DNA from: CAZHAM01 sp964530415 | GTDB taxonomy: Bacteria > Patescibacteriota > WWE3 > UBA101185 > UBA10185 | Assembly (NCBI GenBank): GCA_964530415.1 | Contig: CAZHAM010000026.1 | Coordinates: forward strand, 1 to 9,251 | Direction: 5' to 3' | Length of the DNA stretch: 9,251 bases | Part shown: positions 1 to 6,354 of the stretch, piece after piece | Layout: each line of letters starts with the position of its first letter | Numbering within the stretch: the stretch's first letter is position 1 | Notes under the pieces: model-generated | Seen by the model: the letters and a program-made list of their open reading frames with translations, nothing else | What the model was told of the DNA's origin: nothing | Databases searched by the model: none | Made by a program: the position numbers and the translations under genes

Positions 1-8
1 AAATTTGA

Positions 9-17
9 TGTTATAAT
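9..17 (+). promoter_or_regulatory. Extended -10 promoter element of tRNA-His
   Basis: The sequence reads TGTTATAAT, a perfect TGnTATAAT extended -10. Transcription would start near 24, a few bases before the tRNA. Any -35 element lies beyond the left edge of the window. Confidence 0.7.
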
Positions 18-29
18 TTACGGGTTTAT

Positions 30-105
30 GGTGGCTGTAGTTCAGCGGTAGAACGCCGCCCTGTGGAGGCGGATGTCGCGGGTTCGATCCCCGTCAGCCA
101 CCCCA
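30..105 (+). tRNA. tRNA-His (anticodon GTG)
   Basis: A complete cloverleaf can be folded. The acceptor stem is GTGGCTG (31-37) with CAGCCAC (95-101); the D stem is GTTC/GAAC (40-43, 51-54); the anticodon stem is CCGCC/GGCGG (56-60, 68-72) with loop CTGTGGA; the T stem is GCGGG/CCCGT (78-82, 90-94) with loop TTCGATC. The anticodon GTG at 63-65 reads His codons. Two histidine-tRNA identity marks support the call: a G at position 30 that can serve as G-1, and a C discriminator at 102 opposite it. The 3' CCA is encoded at 103-105. The gene stands alone, with an extended -10 box just upstream. Confidence 0.97.
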
Positions 106-129
106 ATAAAAAAAGTAACGCCTTTTGTG
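106..129 (-). terminator. Weak possible terminator after the EamA gene
   Basis: Reading the minus strand past the stop codon, TAAC (within the last bases around 130-133) can pair with GTTA (116-119), followed by a run of seven Ts (110-116 region). The stem is only 4-5 bp and AT-rich, so this is a weak call. Confidence 0.2.
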
Positions 130-987
130 TTAGCTTAAAAATGAAAGCAGTATAATCCCAAGTAAAGTAATTATGATCCCAGATATTTGTTGTTTATTAA
201 GACGATCTTTAAATACAAAATACGCAATTGAAGCAAAGAGAATCGGGTAGGCACCAGAAATGGGCGCAACAATTGCTGTTTGCCCTTTTTCCACAGCTAT
301 ATTAAAGGCAAACAATGCTGCACAAAGAAGCGAGGCTCCAATAATAGAGAAAATAAATATGTTCTTTTCTTTTGGAAATCTTAATTCAATTTTATTAAAT
401 TTCATATAAATGAGGACTAGTGGAAACCCCCACCAAGATATATATGCGGGCCAAAACCAACCCATTTCTCTGATCGGGATTCTAACGAATGTAAAATAGA
501 TTGCCCAAAATACCATTGATATTAGAGCATATGGAACTCCTTTGTCGGTAGTTAGTTGTTTCAGGTTAAATGTCTTTAGATCAAGTGATGACAAAATCAA
601 ACCAGTAAATATGATAACAATCGCTATTACTTGACGTAAGTTAATTTTATCTCCCAAAAAGATAATAGACAGTACTACCACTAAAGCTGCAAAAGAAGAT
701 CCTATAGTTCCAACCAGAGAAGCATTTCCTACTTTTATTCCTTCGTATAAAGTAATTAAAGGCACCATACCAATTGGGGTAAGTATAAGAAGTATTAAAC
801 CACTCTGTAAGGTTAAATGTTGAAATGGATTACCTGCAAATGGAATGTAGAAACTTGCTAAAATTAGACAAATTATGTAAGACCAAAAGGCAGACGAATA
901 ACCCCCGATTTTACGGGAAACAATACCGCCAAATATATCCCCAACACCCCAACCTACAAATGCGACAAGTGCGAATATAATTGCCAT
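130..987 (-). CDS. EamA/DMT-superfamily membrane transporter
   Basis: This 285-aa protein is almost entirely hydrophobic and has the two-fold repeated architecture of ten-helix EamA (drug/metabolite) transporters. Each half ends with the family's characteristic acidic-x-x-(N)-x-x-Q segment followed by a Gly-rich final helix: GDKINLRQ at residues 112-119 and KDRLNKQQ at 260-267. The length is normal for the family and both halves are intact. It would act in the cytoplasmic membrane as a secondary exporter or importer of a small metabolite; the substrate cannot be read from the sequence. The ATG at 985-987 is preferred because an extended -10 box ends 6 nt before it. There is no Shine-Dalgarno sequence. 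The gene runs towards tRNA-His and is divergent from the small gene at 1104. Confidence 0.92.
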   Translation of the reverse strand: MAIIFALVAFVGWGVGDIFGGIVSRKIGGYSSAFWSYIICLILASFYIPFAGNPFQHLTLQSGLILLILTPIGMVPLITLYEGIKVGNASLVGTIGSSFAALVVVLSIIFLGDKINLRQVIAIVIIFTGLILSSLDLKTFNLKQLTTDKGVPYALISMVFWAIYFTFVRIPIREMGWFWPAYISWWGFPLVLIYMKFNKIELRFPKEKNIFIFSIIGASLLCAALFAFNIAVEKGQTAIVAPISGAYPILFASIAYFVFKDRLNKQQISGIIITLLGIILLSFLS

Positions 988-993
988 AAATGT

Positions 994-1002
994 ATTCTAA
1001 CA
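994..1002 (-). promoter_or_regulatory. Extended -10 element of the EamA transporter gene
   Basis: On the minus strand this reads TGTTAGAAT (TGnTAGAAT), followed by 6 nt and then the ATG. With normal spacing the transcript would begin at or next to the A of the start codon, giving a leaderless mRNA. Confidence 0.6.
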
Positions 1003-1054
1003 TCAGAAGCAATTTAGTTATCTAGTCTTTTAGCCAATTCAAATAAATATTGCG

Positions 1055-1063
1055 TGATATAAT
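1055..1063 (+). promoter_or_regulatory. Extended -10 promoter of the 75-aa gene
   Basis: The sequence reads TGATATAAT, a perfect TGnTATAAT. No convincing -35 is seen at 16-18 bp spacing, as is common for extended -10 promoters. Transcription would start near 1070, giving a leader of about 34 nt that contains a Shine-Dalgarno sequence. Confidence 0.65.
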
Positions 1064-1089
1064 TCAGACAATATTCAACAATCGTAAGC

Positions 1090-1095
1090 AAGGAG
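1090..1095 (+). promoter_or_regulatory. Shine-Dalgarno sequence (decides the start at 1104)
   Basis: AAGGAG lies 8 nt before the ATG at 1104. It is the only strong ribosome binding site in the window. It shows that the in-frame codons further upstream, which overlap the -10 box, are not translated. Confidence 0.85.
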
Positions 1096-1103
1096 ATGAG
1101 AAA

Positions 1104-1331
1104 ATGGCAATAAATAGCCCGTCGTATTATGAAGGCATGGCCGCCATGCTTTGGGAAGATATTCGAAAACTTCGCGAAGAAAGAATGAAAGTACTCGAAA
1201 CTCATTCAGATGGATATTGCGAAGAAGCGGCATTTATCGCCAACCAGATTAGCCAGCTTATAGCTACCGGAAAGATGTTCAAGCTAATCGACGATGGGGT
1301 AAATTATCTAGACTATGTAGGAACACTTTGA
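1104..1331 (+). CDS. Small hypothetical protein (75 aa)
   Basis: I do not recognise this protein. It is 75 residues long, starts MAINSPSYYEGM and ends YLDYVGTL with a TGA stop. It has no signal peptide or membrane helix. Much of it looks helical and charged: roughly residues 16-32 are rich in Lys, Arg and Glu, and a second amphipathic segment covers about 38-60. One Cys (about residue 39) is present and there is no metal-binding pair. The reading frame is supported by a perfect extended -10, a strong Shine-Dalgarno sequence and a terminator hairpin, so it is very likely expressed. By hand count its G+C is about 42% (96 of 228), visibly above the neighbouring genes. A small DNA- or RNA-binding or adaptor protein is possible, but this is a guess. 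Confidence 0.8.
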   Translation: MAINSPSYYEGMAAMLWEDIRKLREERMKVLETHSDGYCEEAAFIANQISQLIATGKMFKLIDDGVNYLDYVGTL

Positions 1332-1345
1332 TTTTTGGATAAGAT

Positions 1346-1383
1346 AGGCACCTCACATTAAAACAGGGGTGCCTTACTTCTTT
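1346..1383 (+). terminator. Intrinsic terminator after the 75-aa gene
   Basis: AGGCACC (1346-1352) pairs with GGTGCCT (1368-1374) around a 15-nt loop, with one further possible T-G pair. A T-rich but interrupted tract (TACTTCTTT) follows. It sits 15 nt after the TGA stop. The helicase gene converges on it from the other side, where no T tract follows the stem, so it is best read as a plus-strand terminator. Confidence 0.65.
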
Positions 1384-1389
1384 AAAAAC

Positions 1390-1408
1390 TGAGATTACCC
1401 GTTTATCT
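1390..1408 (+). repeat. Inverted repeat arm at the helicase stop codon
   Basis: This arm reads TGAGATTACCC-GTTTATCT. It matches the minus strand of 2644-2663 (TGAGATTACCCCGTTTTTCT) with one single-base gap and one mismatch. It contains the helicase stop codon (1403-1405) and the first bases after it. In the helicase mRNA the two arms are complementary. Confidence 0.75.
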
Positions 1409-2620
1409 AACAAAAGTTAATGCGATACCCTTTTTACCCATTCTGCCAGTTCTGCCTACCCTGTGAATATAGTCCGCAGCAGTTGCAGGAGGATCATAGT
1501 TAATTACGTGAGTAATATCAGGAACGTCAATTCCTCTTGAAGCAACGTCGGTTGCTACCAAAATATCAATCTCATATTTTTTAAACATACTTAATACTTT
1601 AGTTCTTTGTCCTAAAGATTTGTTGCCGTGTAATGAATCGGTTTTTAATCCGCGTTTTTTAAGTTCAAGTGAAACTTCTTCCGCGCCTCTTTTTGTTTTT
1701 GAAAATATTAAAACTCTTTTAAACTCTTGATTCACAAGAAGTTCGTGTAAAACATCAATTTTATTTTTGCCGTTTGAAACTTTTACAATATCCTGATCAA
1801 CGTTTTTCACTGCCATTTGTTTTTCGATCTCTACTTTATACGGGTCTTTAAGAAGTGAATTGGCAATTTCTTCGCTTTTTCTGGATAGTGTGGCTGAAAA
1901 AAACAGCGACTGTCTTGGTGTTTTTAGTTTTGAAATAATCTTTTTAACATCGTGGACAAAACCCATATCTAGCATCTCGTCAACTTCGTCGAGAACGACA
2001 TTACTAAAAGTGCTTAGATCCAGTTTATTTCTGTCGCACAGATCAATCAACCTACCGGGTGTTGCAATAACAAATTGAGGATTGTTTCTGATTAATTTGA
2101 TCTGTTCGTAGTAGCTTGCGCCTCCCATGATGACAACATCTCTTAGATTAGTGCCAAAAGATAATGCAGCGAATTCAATTTTGATTTGATTAATAAGTTC
2201 TCTGGTAGGTGCGATTATTAAACATTTTTCATTTGGTGATTTTAAAGCTTTATTTATTAAAGGAATTAAGTATGCGGCAGTTTTACCTGATCCTGTACAA
2301 GCAACTCCCAAAACGTCTTTGCCGTCTAAAATTTGAGGGATAATATCGGCTTGAATTCTTGTGGGATGAACATATTCCTTATACATAATATTATTTGATA
2401 GTTTTTGTGCTAAAGCATAGTCGGTAAACTTAAGATCTGTTACATAAACCGAAGAGCCTTCTTCTTGTTGAGCCCTTGATACATACATGGTCGGGTCAAT
2501 TCTCCCGCTTGAATAGGGATTAGATCTTTGTGATCTGCCGAATCTGGAGCCTGAGCCACGCCCAAAACTTCTACCGCCTCGGCTAAATCTATTAGAATAG
2601 CTTTTTCTTTGTGTATACAT
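1403..2620 (-). CDS. DEAD-box ATP-dependent RNA helicase
   Basis: From the ATG at 2618-2620 the protein has 405 residues. Residues 1-45 are rich in Arg, Gly, Ser and Phe, an RNA-binding tail. Helicase motifs follow in order: Q motif (F65 and Q90), motif I ACTGSGKT (107-114), PTREL (138-142), GG (166-167), TPGR (187-190), motif II DEVD (211-214, Val where Ala is usual), SAT (242-244), motif V ATDVASRGID (356-365) and motif VI HRVGRTGR (386-393). The protein ends only 12 residues after motif VI. It should unwind short RNA duplexes in ribosome assembly or mRNA turnover. A longer frame opens at a TTG (2666-2668), but the ATG starts at the typical tail. It lies downstream of typA with its own promoter-like box. 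Confidence 0.95.
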   Translation of the reverse strand: MYTQRKSYSNRFSRGGRSFGRGSGSRFGRSQRSNPYSSGRIDPTMYVSRAQQEEGSSVYVTDLKFTDYALAQKLSNNIMYKEYVHPTRIQADIIPQILDGKDVLGVACTGSGKTAAYLIPLINKALKSPNEKCLIIAPTRELINQIKIEFAALSFGTNLRDVVIMGGASYYEQIKLIRNNPQFVIATPGRLIDLCDRNKLDLSTFSNVVLDEVDEMLDMGFVHDVKKIISKLKTPRQSLFFSATLSRKSEEIANSLLKDPYKVEIEKQMAVKNVDQDIVKVSNGKNKIDVLHELLVNQEFKRVLIFSKTKRGAEEVSLELKKRGLKTDSLHGNKSLGQRTKVLSMFKKYEIDILVATDVASRGIDVPDITHVINYDPPATAADYIHRVGRTGRMGKKGIALTFVR

Positions 2621-2622
2621 TT

Positions 2623-2664
2623 TTAGTAAATTTGGTGGGAAAGAGAAAAACGGGGTAATCTCAT
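2623..2664 (-). CDS. Possible 13-aa leader peptide upstream of the helicase
   Basis: An ATG at 2662-2664 opens a 13-codon frame, MRLPRFSLSHQIY, with a TAA stop at 2623-2625. The stop is 2 nt before the helicase ATG and in another frame, a spacing suited to termination-reinitiation. A TATAAG box lies 12 nt before this ATG, the same distance as between the -10 box and the start of typA. No Shine-Dalgarno sequence is present. A frame this short can arise by chance, so the call rests on position only. Confidence 0.3.
   Translation of the reverse strand: MRLPRFSLSHQIY
2644..2663 (-). repeat. Inverted repeat arm at the helicase 5' end
   Basis: This is the partner of the arm at 1390-1408. On the minus strand it reads TGAGATTACCCCGTTTTTCT, 18 matched bases with one extra C and one mismatch. 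It lies between the proposed helicase promoter and the helicase ATG, inside the possible leader peptide. Confidence 0.75.
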
Positions 2665-2676
2665 TCAAACACGAGG

Positions 2677-2685
2677 CTTATATTA
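2677..2685 (-). promoter_or_regulatory. Candidate -10 element of the helicase gene
   Basis: On the minus strand TAATATAAG contains two overlapping candidates, TAATAT (2680-2685) and TATAAG (2677-2682). It lies between the typA stop codon and the helicase start. Transcription from it would begin about 5 nt before the ATG at 2664 and about 50 nt before the helicase ATG. Confidence 0.4.
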
Positions 2686-2709
2686 CCATACATTCCACTT
2701 TAATCAAAA

Positions 2710-4542
2710 CTACATGCTTTTGGAATTTGCTCTTCTTCTAAGGTTTGGATCGAGTATTTTCTTTCTTAGTCTCAGATTAGTTGGGGTAATTTCTAACAAT
2801 TCGTCGTCTTCGAGTAAGCCCAAAAACTGTTCTAGACTCATATCAAGCGGTGGGGGAATGATTATTCCTTCTTCTCCTACGGATCTGTTGTTAGTTAGCT
2901 GTTTTTCCCTGCAAACATTGATTTCCACATCTTCATCGCGGCCGTTTAAACCGACAATCATGCCTTGATATACAGTAGTTTGAGGACCAACAAACACACT
3001 CCCCTTTTCGTGAGCCGAGACTAAGCCATATGAAGCTGTTTTACCGCTACTTGCGGCTACAATTGCGCCTTTTCTCAACTTTGGTAAAGATGGCGACATT
3101 TTTTCATATCTGATAAACATTGAGCTTAAAATTGCAGTTCCTTTAGATAAGTTTAATAAAATGCTTCTTAAGCCTAAAATGCCTTTTGTTGTAATTTCAA
3201 ACACTAACCTTGAAGATTGAGATGTGAGTTCTTCTTGCGAGATTAATACGCCTCGTCTTTTTCCCAATTCGCTTTTAACTGCACCGACAAAACTATTTTC
3301 TACATCTACGGTTAACTCTTCAACAGGTTCCATCTCAACACCATCAATAATTTTTGTAATTACTTTTGGTTTACCTACGCTTAATTCAAACCCCTCACGT
3401 CTTAGAGTTTCTAAAAATACTGATATATGTAATTCTCCGCGGCCTAATAATACATATTGTCCGGAATCTTCAATTTTAAATTTCATAGCCACATTTGTTT
3501 GTAATTCGCGCTGAATTCTTTCTAAAATTTGCCTCGCTGTAAAAAATTTCCCTTCTTTTCCAAGTAGTGGCGATGTGTTTGGTCCCATCGAAATAGCAAG
3601 AGTAGGATCCTCAATTTTAATTGTAGGCAAAACTTCCGGGAATTGCGCGTCACAAAGGGTATCGCCAATACTCGCATTTTTTATACCTGTAAGTGAAACA
3701 ATATCTCCCGAAACTCCAACTTCCGTTTCAACCTTTTTTAAACCTTGGTTGACGTACACATTTTCAATTGTGCACTTTTCAATTTTTCCGTCTGCCGACA
3801 TTAAAACAACACCCAAGCCGGTTTTTACTGTTCCTTTAGTAACTCTTCCGATCGAGTATTTACCTTTATACGAATCCCAGTCGAGTGTTGAAATAAGCAT
3901 TTGAAACGGTTCGGAATCGCGGGTTTCGGCTTCGGGAATGAATTTTAAAACTGTTTCGAAAATTGGCGTAAAATCAGCTGGAGCAGAAGTGAGTTCTGCG
4001 ATGTTAGTTAAATTAAAATCTTTCCAGGCTTTTCCGTCGCGTCCAATTGCGTACAAAATTGGAAATTCCAATTGTCTTTCGTGTGTAGCAAGCTCTAAAA
4101 ACAAATCGTAAATTTTATGAAGCGTGTGTTTAATTTGAGCATCTTTTTTGTCAACTTTATTAATAACAACGATTATCTTTAAGCCTAATTCGAGTGCTTT
4201 TTTTAAAACAAATTTAGTTTGAGGCATAGGTCCTTCTTGCGCGTCAACAACAAGCAAGGCTCCGTCAGCCATATTTAAAGTTCTTTCAACTTCACCGCCA
4301 AAATCCGAGTGTCCCGGTGTGTCAATAATGTTAATTTTTGTATCTTTGTAAATAACAGCCGTGTTTTTTGCCAAAATCGTTATGCCTCTCTCACGTTCCT
4401 GGTCATTTGAGTCCATAATCAAAACCTGAGACATTTCTGATTCGTTATCTCTAAAAGTCTTGGACTGCTTCAACAAACCATCTACGATAGTGGTTTTTCC
4501 GTGGTCTACGTGTGCAATTATGGCAATATTTCGAATGTTCAT
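2710..4542 (-). CDS. typA: Ribosome-associated translational GTPase TypA/BipA
   Basis: The 610-aa length is normal for TypA. The GTP-binding domain is complete: P-loop AHVDHGKTT (10-18), switch I with RGITI (52-56), DTPGH (74-78) and NKVD (128-131). Downstream are an EF-Tu-like beta-barrel domain (about 200-290), EF-G-like domains III and V with the TypA-typical [21 protein letters not shown] region (about 366-388), and a basic C-terminal domain ending RRRANSKSM. TypA binds the 70S ribosome at the EF-G site and, in E. coli, supports 50S assembly and growth in the cold. The start is the ATG at 4540-4542, with TATAAT 12 nt upstream and no Shine-Dalgarno sequence. It is divergent from the HAD gene. 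The helicase follows 89 nt downstream in the same direction, and the two may work in one pathway. Confidence 0.97.
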   Translation of the reverse strand: MNIRNIAIIAHVDHGKTTIVDGLLKQSKTFRDNESEMSQVLIMDSNDQERERGITILAKNTAVIYKDTKINIIDTPGHSDFGGEVERTLNMADGALLVVDAQEGPMPQTKFVLKKALELGLKIIVVINKVDKKDAQIKHTLHKIYDLFLELATHERQLEFPILYAIGRDGKAWKDFNLTNIAELTSAPADFTPIFETVLKFIPEAETRDSEPFQMLISTLDWDSYKGKYSIGRVTKGTVKTGLGVVLMSADGKIEKCTIENVYVNQGLKKVETEVGVSGDIVSLTGIKNASIGDTLCDAQFPEVLPTIKIEDPTLAISMGPNTSPLLGKEGKFFTARQILERIQRELQTNVAMKFKIEDSGQYVLLGRGELHISVFLETLRREGFELSVGKPKVITKIIDGVEMEPVEELTVDVENSFVGAVKSELGKRRGVLISQEELTSQSSRLVFEITTKGILGLRSILLNLSKGTAILSSMFIRYEKMSPSLPKLRKGAIVAASSGKTASYGLVSAHEKGSVFVGPQTTVYQGMIVGLNGRDEDVEINVCREKQLTNNRSVGEEGIIIPPPLDMSLEQFLGLLEDDELLEITPTNLRLRKKILDPNLRRRANSKSM

Positions 4543-4554
4543 ACTCAGTTGGTC

Positions 4555-4560
4555 ATTATA
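4555..4560 (-). promoter_or_regulatory. -10 element of typA
   Basis: Perfect TATAAT on the minus strand, ending 12 nt before the typA ATG. The predicted leader is only about 5 nt. No good -35 is visible. Confidence 0.6.
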
Positions 4561-4593
4561 CCCCTATTTCAGTTAAAACCACCAGGATTAATA

Positions 4594-4602
4594 TGCTAGT
4601 AT
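4594..4602 (+). promoter_or_regulatory. Extended -10 element of the HAD phosphatase gene
   Basis: TGCTAGTAT (TGnTAGTAT) ends 6 nt before the ATG at 4609, so the transcript would begin at the start codon. Its upstream region (around 4573-4583) overlaps the place where the -35 of the divergent typA promoter would lie. Confidence 0.5.
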
Positions 4603-4608
4603 AAGCCT

Positions 4609-5229
4609 ATGGTGATATTCGACTTTGACGGTACTATTGCGGACACTTTCACAGTGGTCTTTAACCATATTGATCGGATAAACGAGTTAAAATTAGATAG
4701 TTTAGACACTAAAAAGATCGACCATTATAAAGCAATCGGTGTGAGAGAGCTTATCAAAGAGCTCAAACTCACAAAATTTAAAATTTTTACGATTTCACTT
4801 AAATTTAGAAAGCTCTTTGGCGAGTATGTTACTGAGATCAAGCCTGTTGATGGGATAGGCTCTGCCCTTGAAGTACTTCAGCAAAACGGCTTTAAAATGG
4901 GAATTCTTTCCTCTAATAGCAAAAGCAATATTGATACGATATTAAAGCTAAATAGTCTTTCCAACTACTTTACATTTGTTGATTCAGAGTTTGCACTTTT
5001 TTCAAAGGCAAATAAACTTGAAAAATTGATTTCAAAGCACAAATTAGACAAAAACGATGTATTTTATGTCGGAGATGAGGTAAGAGATGTTGAGGCTGCA
5101 AAGGAAAGTGGTGTCAAAAGCATCGCAGTAACCTGGGGCTACAATAAGATAGAAGCGTTAAAAGCTGCAAATCCTGACTATATCGTTAATAGCACGAAAG
5201 AACTTACGGATATTTTTATTAAATCTTAA
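4609..5229 (+). CDS. HAD-superfamily hydrolase, phosphoglycolate phosphatase-like
   Basis: This 206-aa protein has the four haloacid dehalogenase motifs. Motif I is DFDGT at 5-9, with nucleophile D5 and acid/base D7. Motif II is a Ser in ILSSNS (about 101). The motif III lysine is in FSKANK (133 or 136). Motif IV is GDEVRD at 155-160 (D156, D160). A helical cap of about 60-65 residues lies between motifs I and II, placing it with subfamily IA phosphatases such as phosphoglycolate phosphatase or the PpaX-type pyrophosphatase. It is cytosolic and Mg-dependent; the substrate cannot be told from sequence. It starts 66 bp from divergent typA. Its last 11 bp overlap the 3' end of the convergent membrane-protein gene. 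Confidence 0.9.
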   Translation: MVIFDFDGTIADTFTVVFNHIDRINELKLDSLDTKKIDHYKAIGVRELIKELKLTKFKIFTISLKFRKLFGEYVTEIKPVDGIGSALEVLQQNGFKMGILSSNSKSNIDTILKLNSLSNYFTFVDSEFALFSKANKLEKLISKHKLDKNDVFYVGDEVRDVEAAKESGVKSIAVTWGYNKIEALKAANPDYIVNSTKELTDIFIKS

Positions 5230-6310
5230 ATACTTTAGATAGAATCCTTGTTATCAGATCGTTTCCGCGCGGTGAGGTTAACCTGGAAAGAATTATTAAG
5301 TCCAAAACTAAGCTTGTGAAACTGGCTAAAACTAGGGTTATGAGTTTTAATCTTGGGAAAAACATGAATACTCCAAATAACACCGTTGTAAATGTAATAA
5401 ATTTTACTACATCGTCTTTTGAATCTGCGAAACCCTGTCTTATTGAGCGTTTTACAAGCTCAACTTTGGTTGCTTTGTTTCTAAATTCCAAAGATTGAAG
5501 GTTTTCAACATAATATTTTCGCGATACGGCTACTAATTTTAAAACATTTCTTATGATCTCAACAGTTATAGCCGCGATAATAATGCTTATTGTTAGCTGA
5601 AAATGATCACTGTAAACAAAACTTCTTGTCATAAGGTCATAGTCCAAGACTTTTGCGTGAAGTTCCACATTTAAATCTGCAGGTAAGAAAAACAGTTTTG
5701 TACTATCCATTGTCAAAAAGAATACAAATATAATTACTTCAGAAGCATCGGCAAAGGCTGATTTAAATGATTTTCTAAACCTACTTCTCCAATTAAACAT
5801 GTCCGCCGATGCTTCTCCGGGTTTATTTAAGATTCCGACGAAAGCAACCAAAACAACAGTGATGATTATTGTTAAAACGGTAACATCTGTTGTTTTCCCA
5901 ACGGTTTTATACAAGATTAAGAGCAAGATATAGATAATGGTACCGACCATATAAGCATAAACCGGAGCTGAAAAAACTAAAAACTCGCGTAAAGTATCGA
6001 TAAATTGACTCCAAATACGTTTAATAAGGTCAATTAAGTCCAAAATACTCAAGGAACCCTCTAAAAGAACGTCTAAAATATGGCCTACCTCTTTGCGCAT
6101 TCCAAAGATAACAAGAGCGCCTAGTGCGAAAAAGATGACAACAATGATCAAAAGTAGTATCCAAAGAAAGTTGAGTAGCACTGACACAAAGGTTGGAGCA
6201 AGAATGTTTAAAATGATAAAAAAGGCTAAAATACCCACAACTGAGCTTAAAAACCTAAAAAAGGCACTATTTGACTGATCTTTGTTATTTATAAGATTTG
6301 AGAAGTCCAT
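5219..6310 (-). CDS. Polytopic membrane protein of unknown function (363 aa)
   Basis: I do not recognise the family. About eight membrane helices can be seen, near residues 20-38, 43-70, 110-134, 143-161, 189-209, 236-261, 302-318 and 322-342. No catalytic motif or P-loop is visible. An amphipathic, helical-looking stretch lies between helices 2 and 3 (72-108). The protein contains a duplicated segment: residues 178-198 resemble 286-307, each with a basic run, the tripeptide FAD and then a membrane helix. This points to an internal repeat. The start is the ATG at 6308-6310, with TATAAT 11 nt upstream. Its 3' end overlaps that of the HAD gene by 11 bp. The MAP gene ends 44 nt upstream in the same direction, so some read-through is possible. 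Confidence 0.85.
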   Translation of the reverse strand: MDFSNLINNKDQSNSAFFRFLSSVVGILAFFIILNILAPTFVSVLLNFLWILLLIIVVIFFALGALVIFGMRKEVGHILDVLLEGSLSILDLIDLIKRIWSQFIDTLREFLVFSAPVYAYMVGTIIYILLLILYKTVGKTTDVTVLTIIITVVLVAFVGILNKPGEASADMFNWRSRFRKSFKSAFADASEVIIFVFFLTMDSTKLFFLPADLNVELHAKVLDYDLMTRSFVYSDHFQLTISIIIAAITVEIIRNVLKLVAVSRKYYVENLQSLEFRNKATKVELVKRSIRQGFADSKDDVVKFITFTTVLFGVFMFFPRLKLITLVLASFTSLVLDLIILSRLTSPRGNDLITRILSKVFKI

Positions 6311-6321
6311 AGAACCTAACC

Positions 6322-6327
6322 ATTATA
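6322..6327 (-). promoter_or_regulatory. -10 element of the membrane-protein gene
   Basis: Perfect TATAAT on the minus strand, ending 11 nt before the ATG at 6310. The predicted leader is about 4-5 nt. It lies in the 44-nt gap after the MAP gene. Confidence 0.55.
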
Positions 6328-6354
6328 GTCTATTTTGTGGATTTTTGCTTGTCG

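Noticed and set aside
1050..1103. Eighteen extra N-terminal residues for the 75-aa protein
   Set aside because: The codons overlap the perfect extended -10 box at 1055-1063 and lie before the Shine-Dalgarno sequence, so they should not be in the transcript.
1329..1361. Possible recoding of TGA as Gly, as in some CPR lineages
   Set aside because: Read-through of the only TGA stop would run the 75-aa protein into its terminator hairpin. No other gene contains an internal TGA, so the standard code fits.
1390..2663. Helicase gene as an insertion element with terminal inverted repeats
   Set aside because: No transposase and no target-site duplication are seen, and the gene is a typical chromosomal one. 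The repeat itself is kept as a finding.
2621..2668. Sixteen-residue N-terminal extension of the helicase from a TTG codon at 2666-2668
   Set aside because: TTG is a weak start, no Shine-Dalgarno sequence precedes it, and the extra residues are unlike the RG-rich tail that begins cleanly at the ATG. A leaderless TTG start 8 nt after the TATAAG box cannot be fully excluded.
1860..3904. Plus-strand open frames opposite the helicase and typA (for example 1860-2078, 3224-3514 and 3575-3904)
   Set aside because: They are antisense to strongly conserved genes, have Ser/Pro/Thr-rich low-information products and no start signals.
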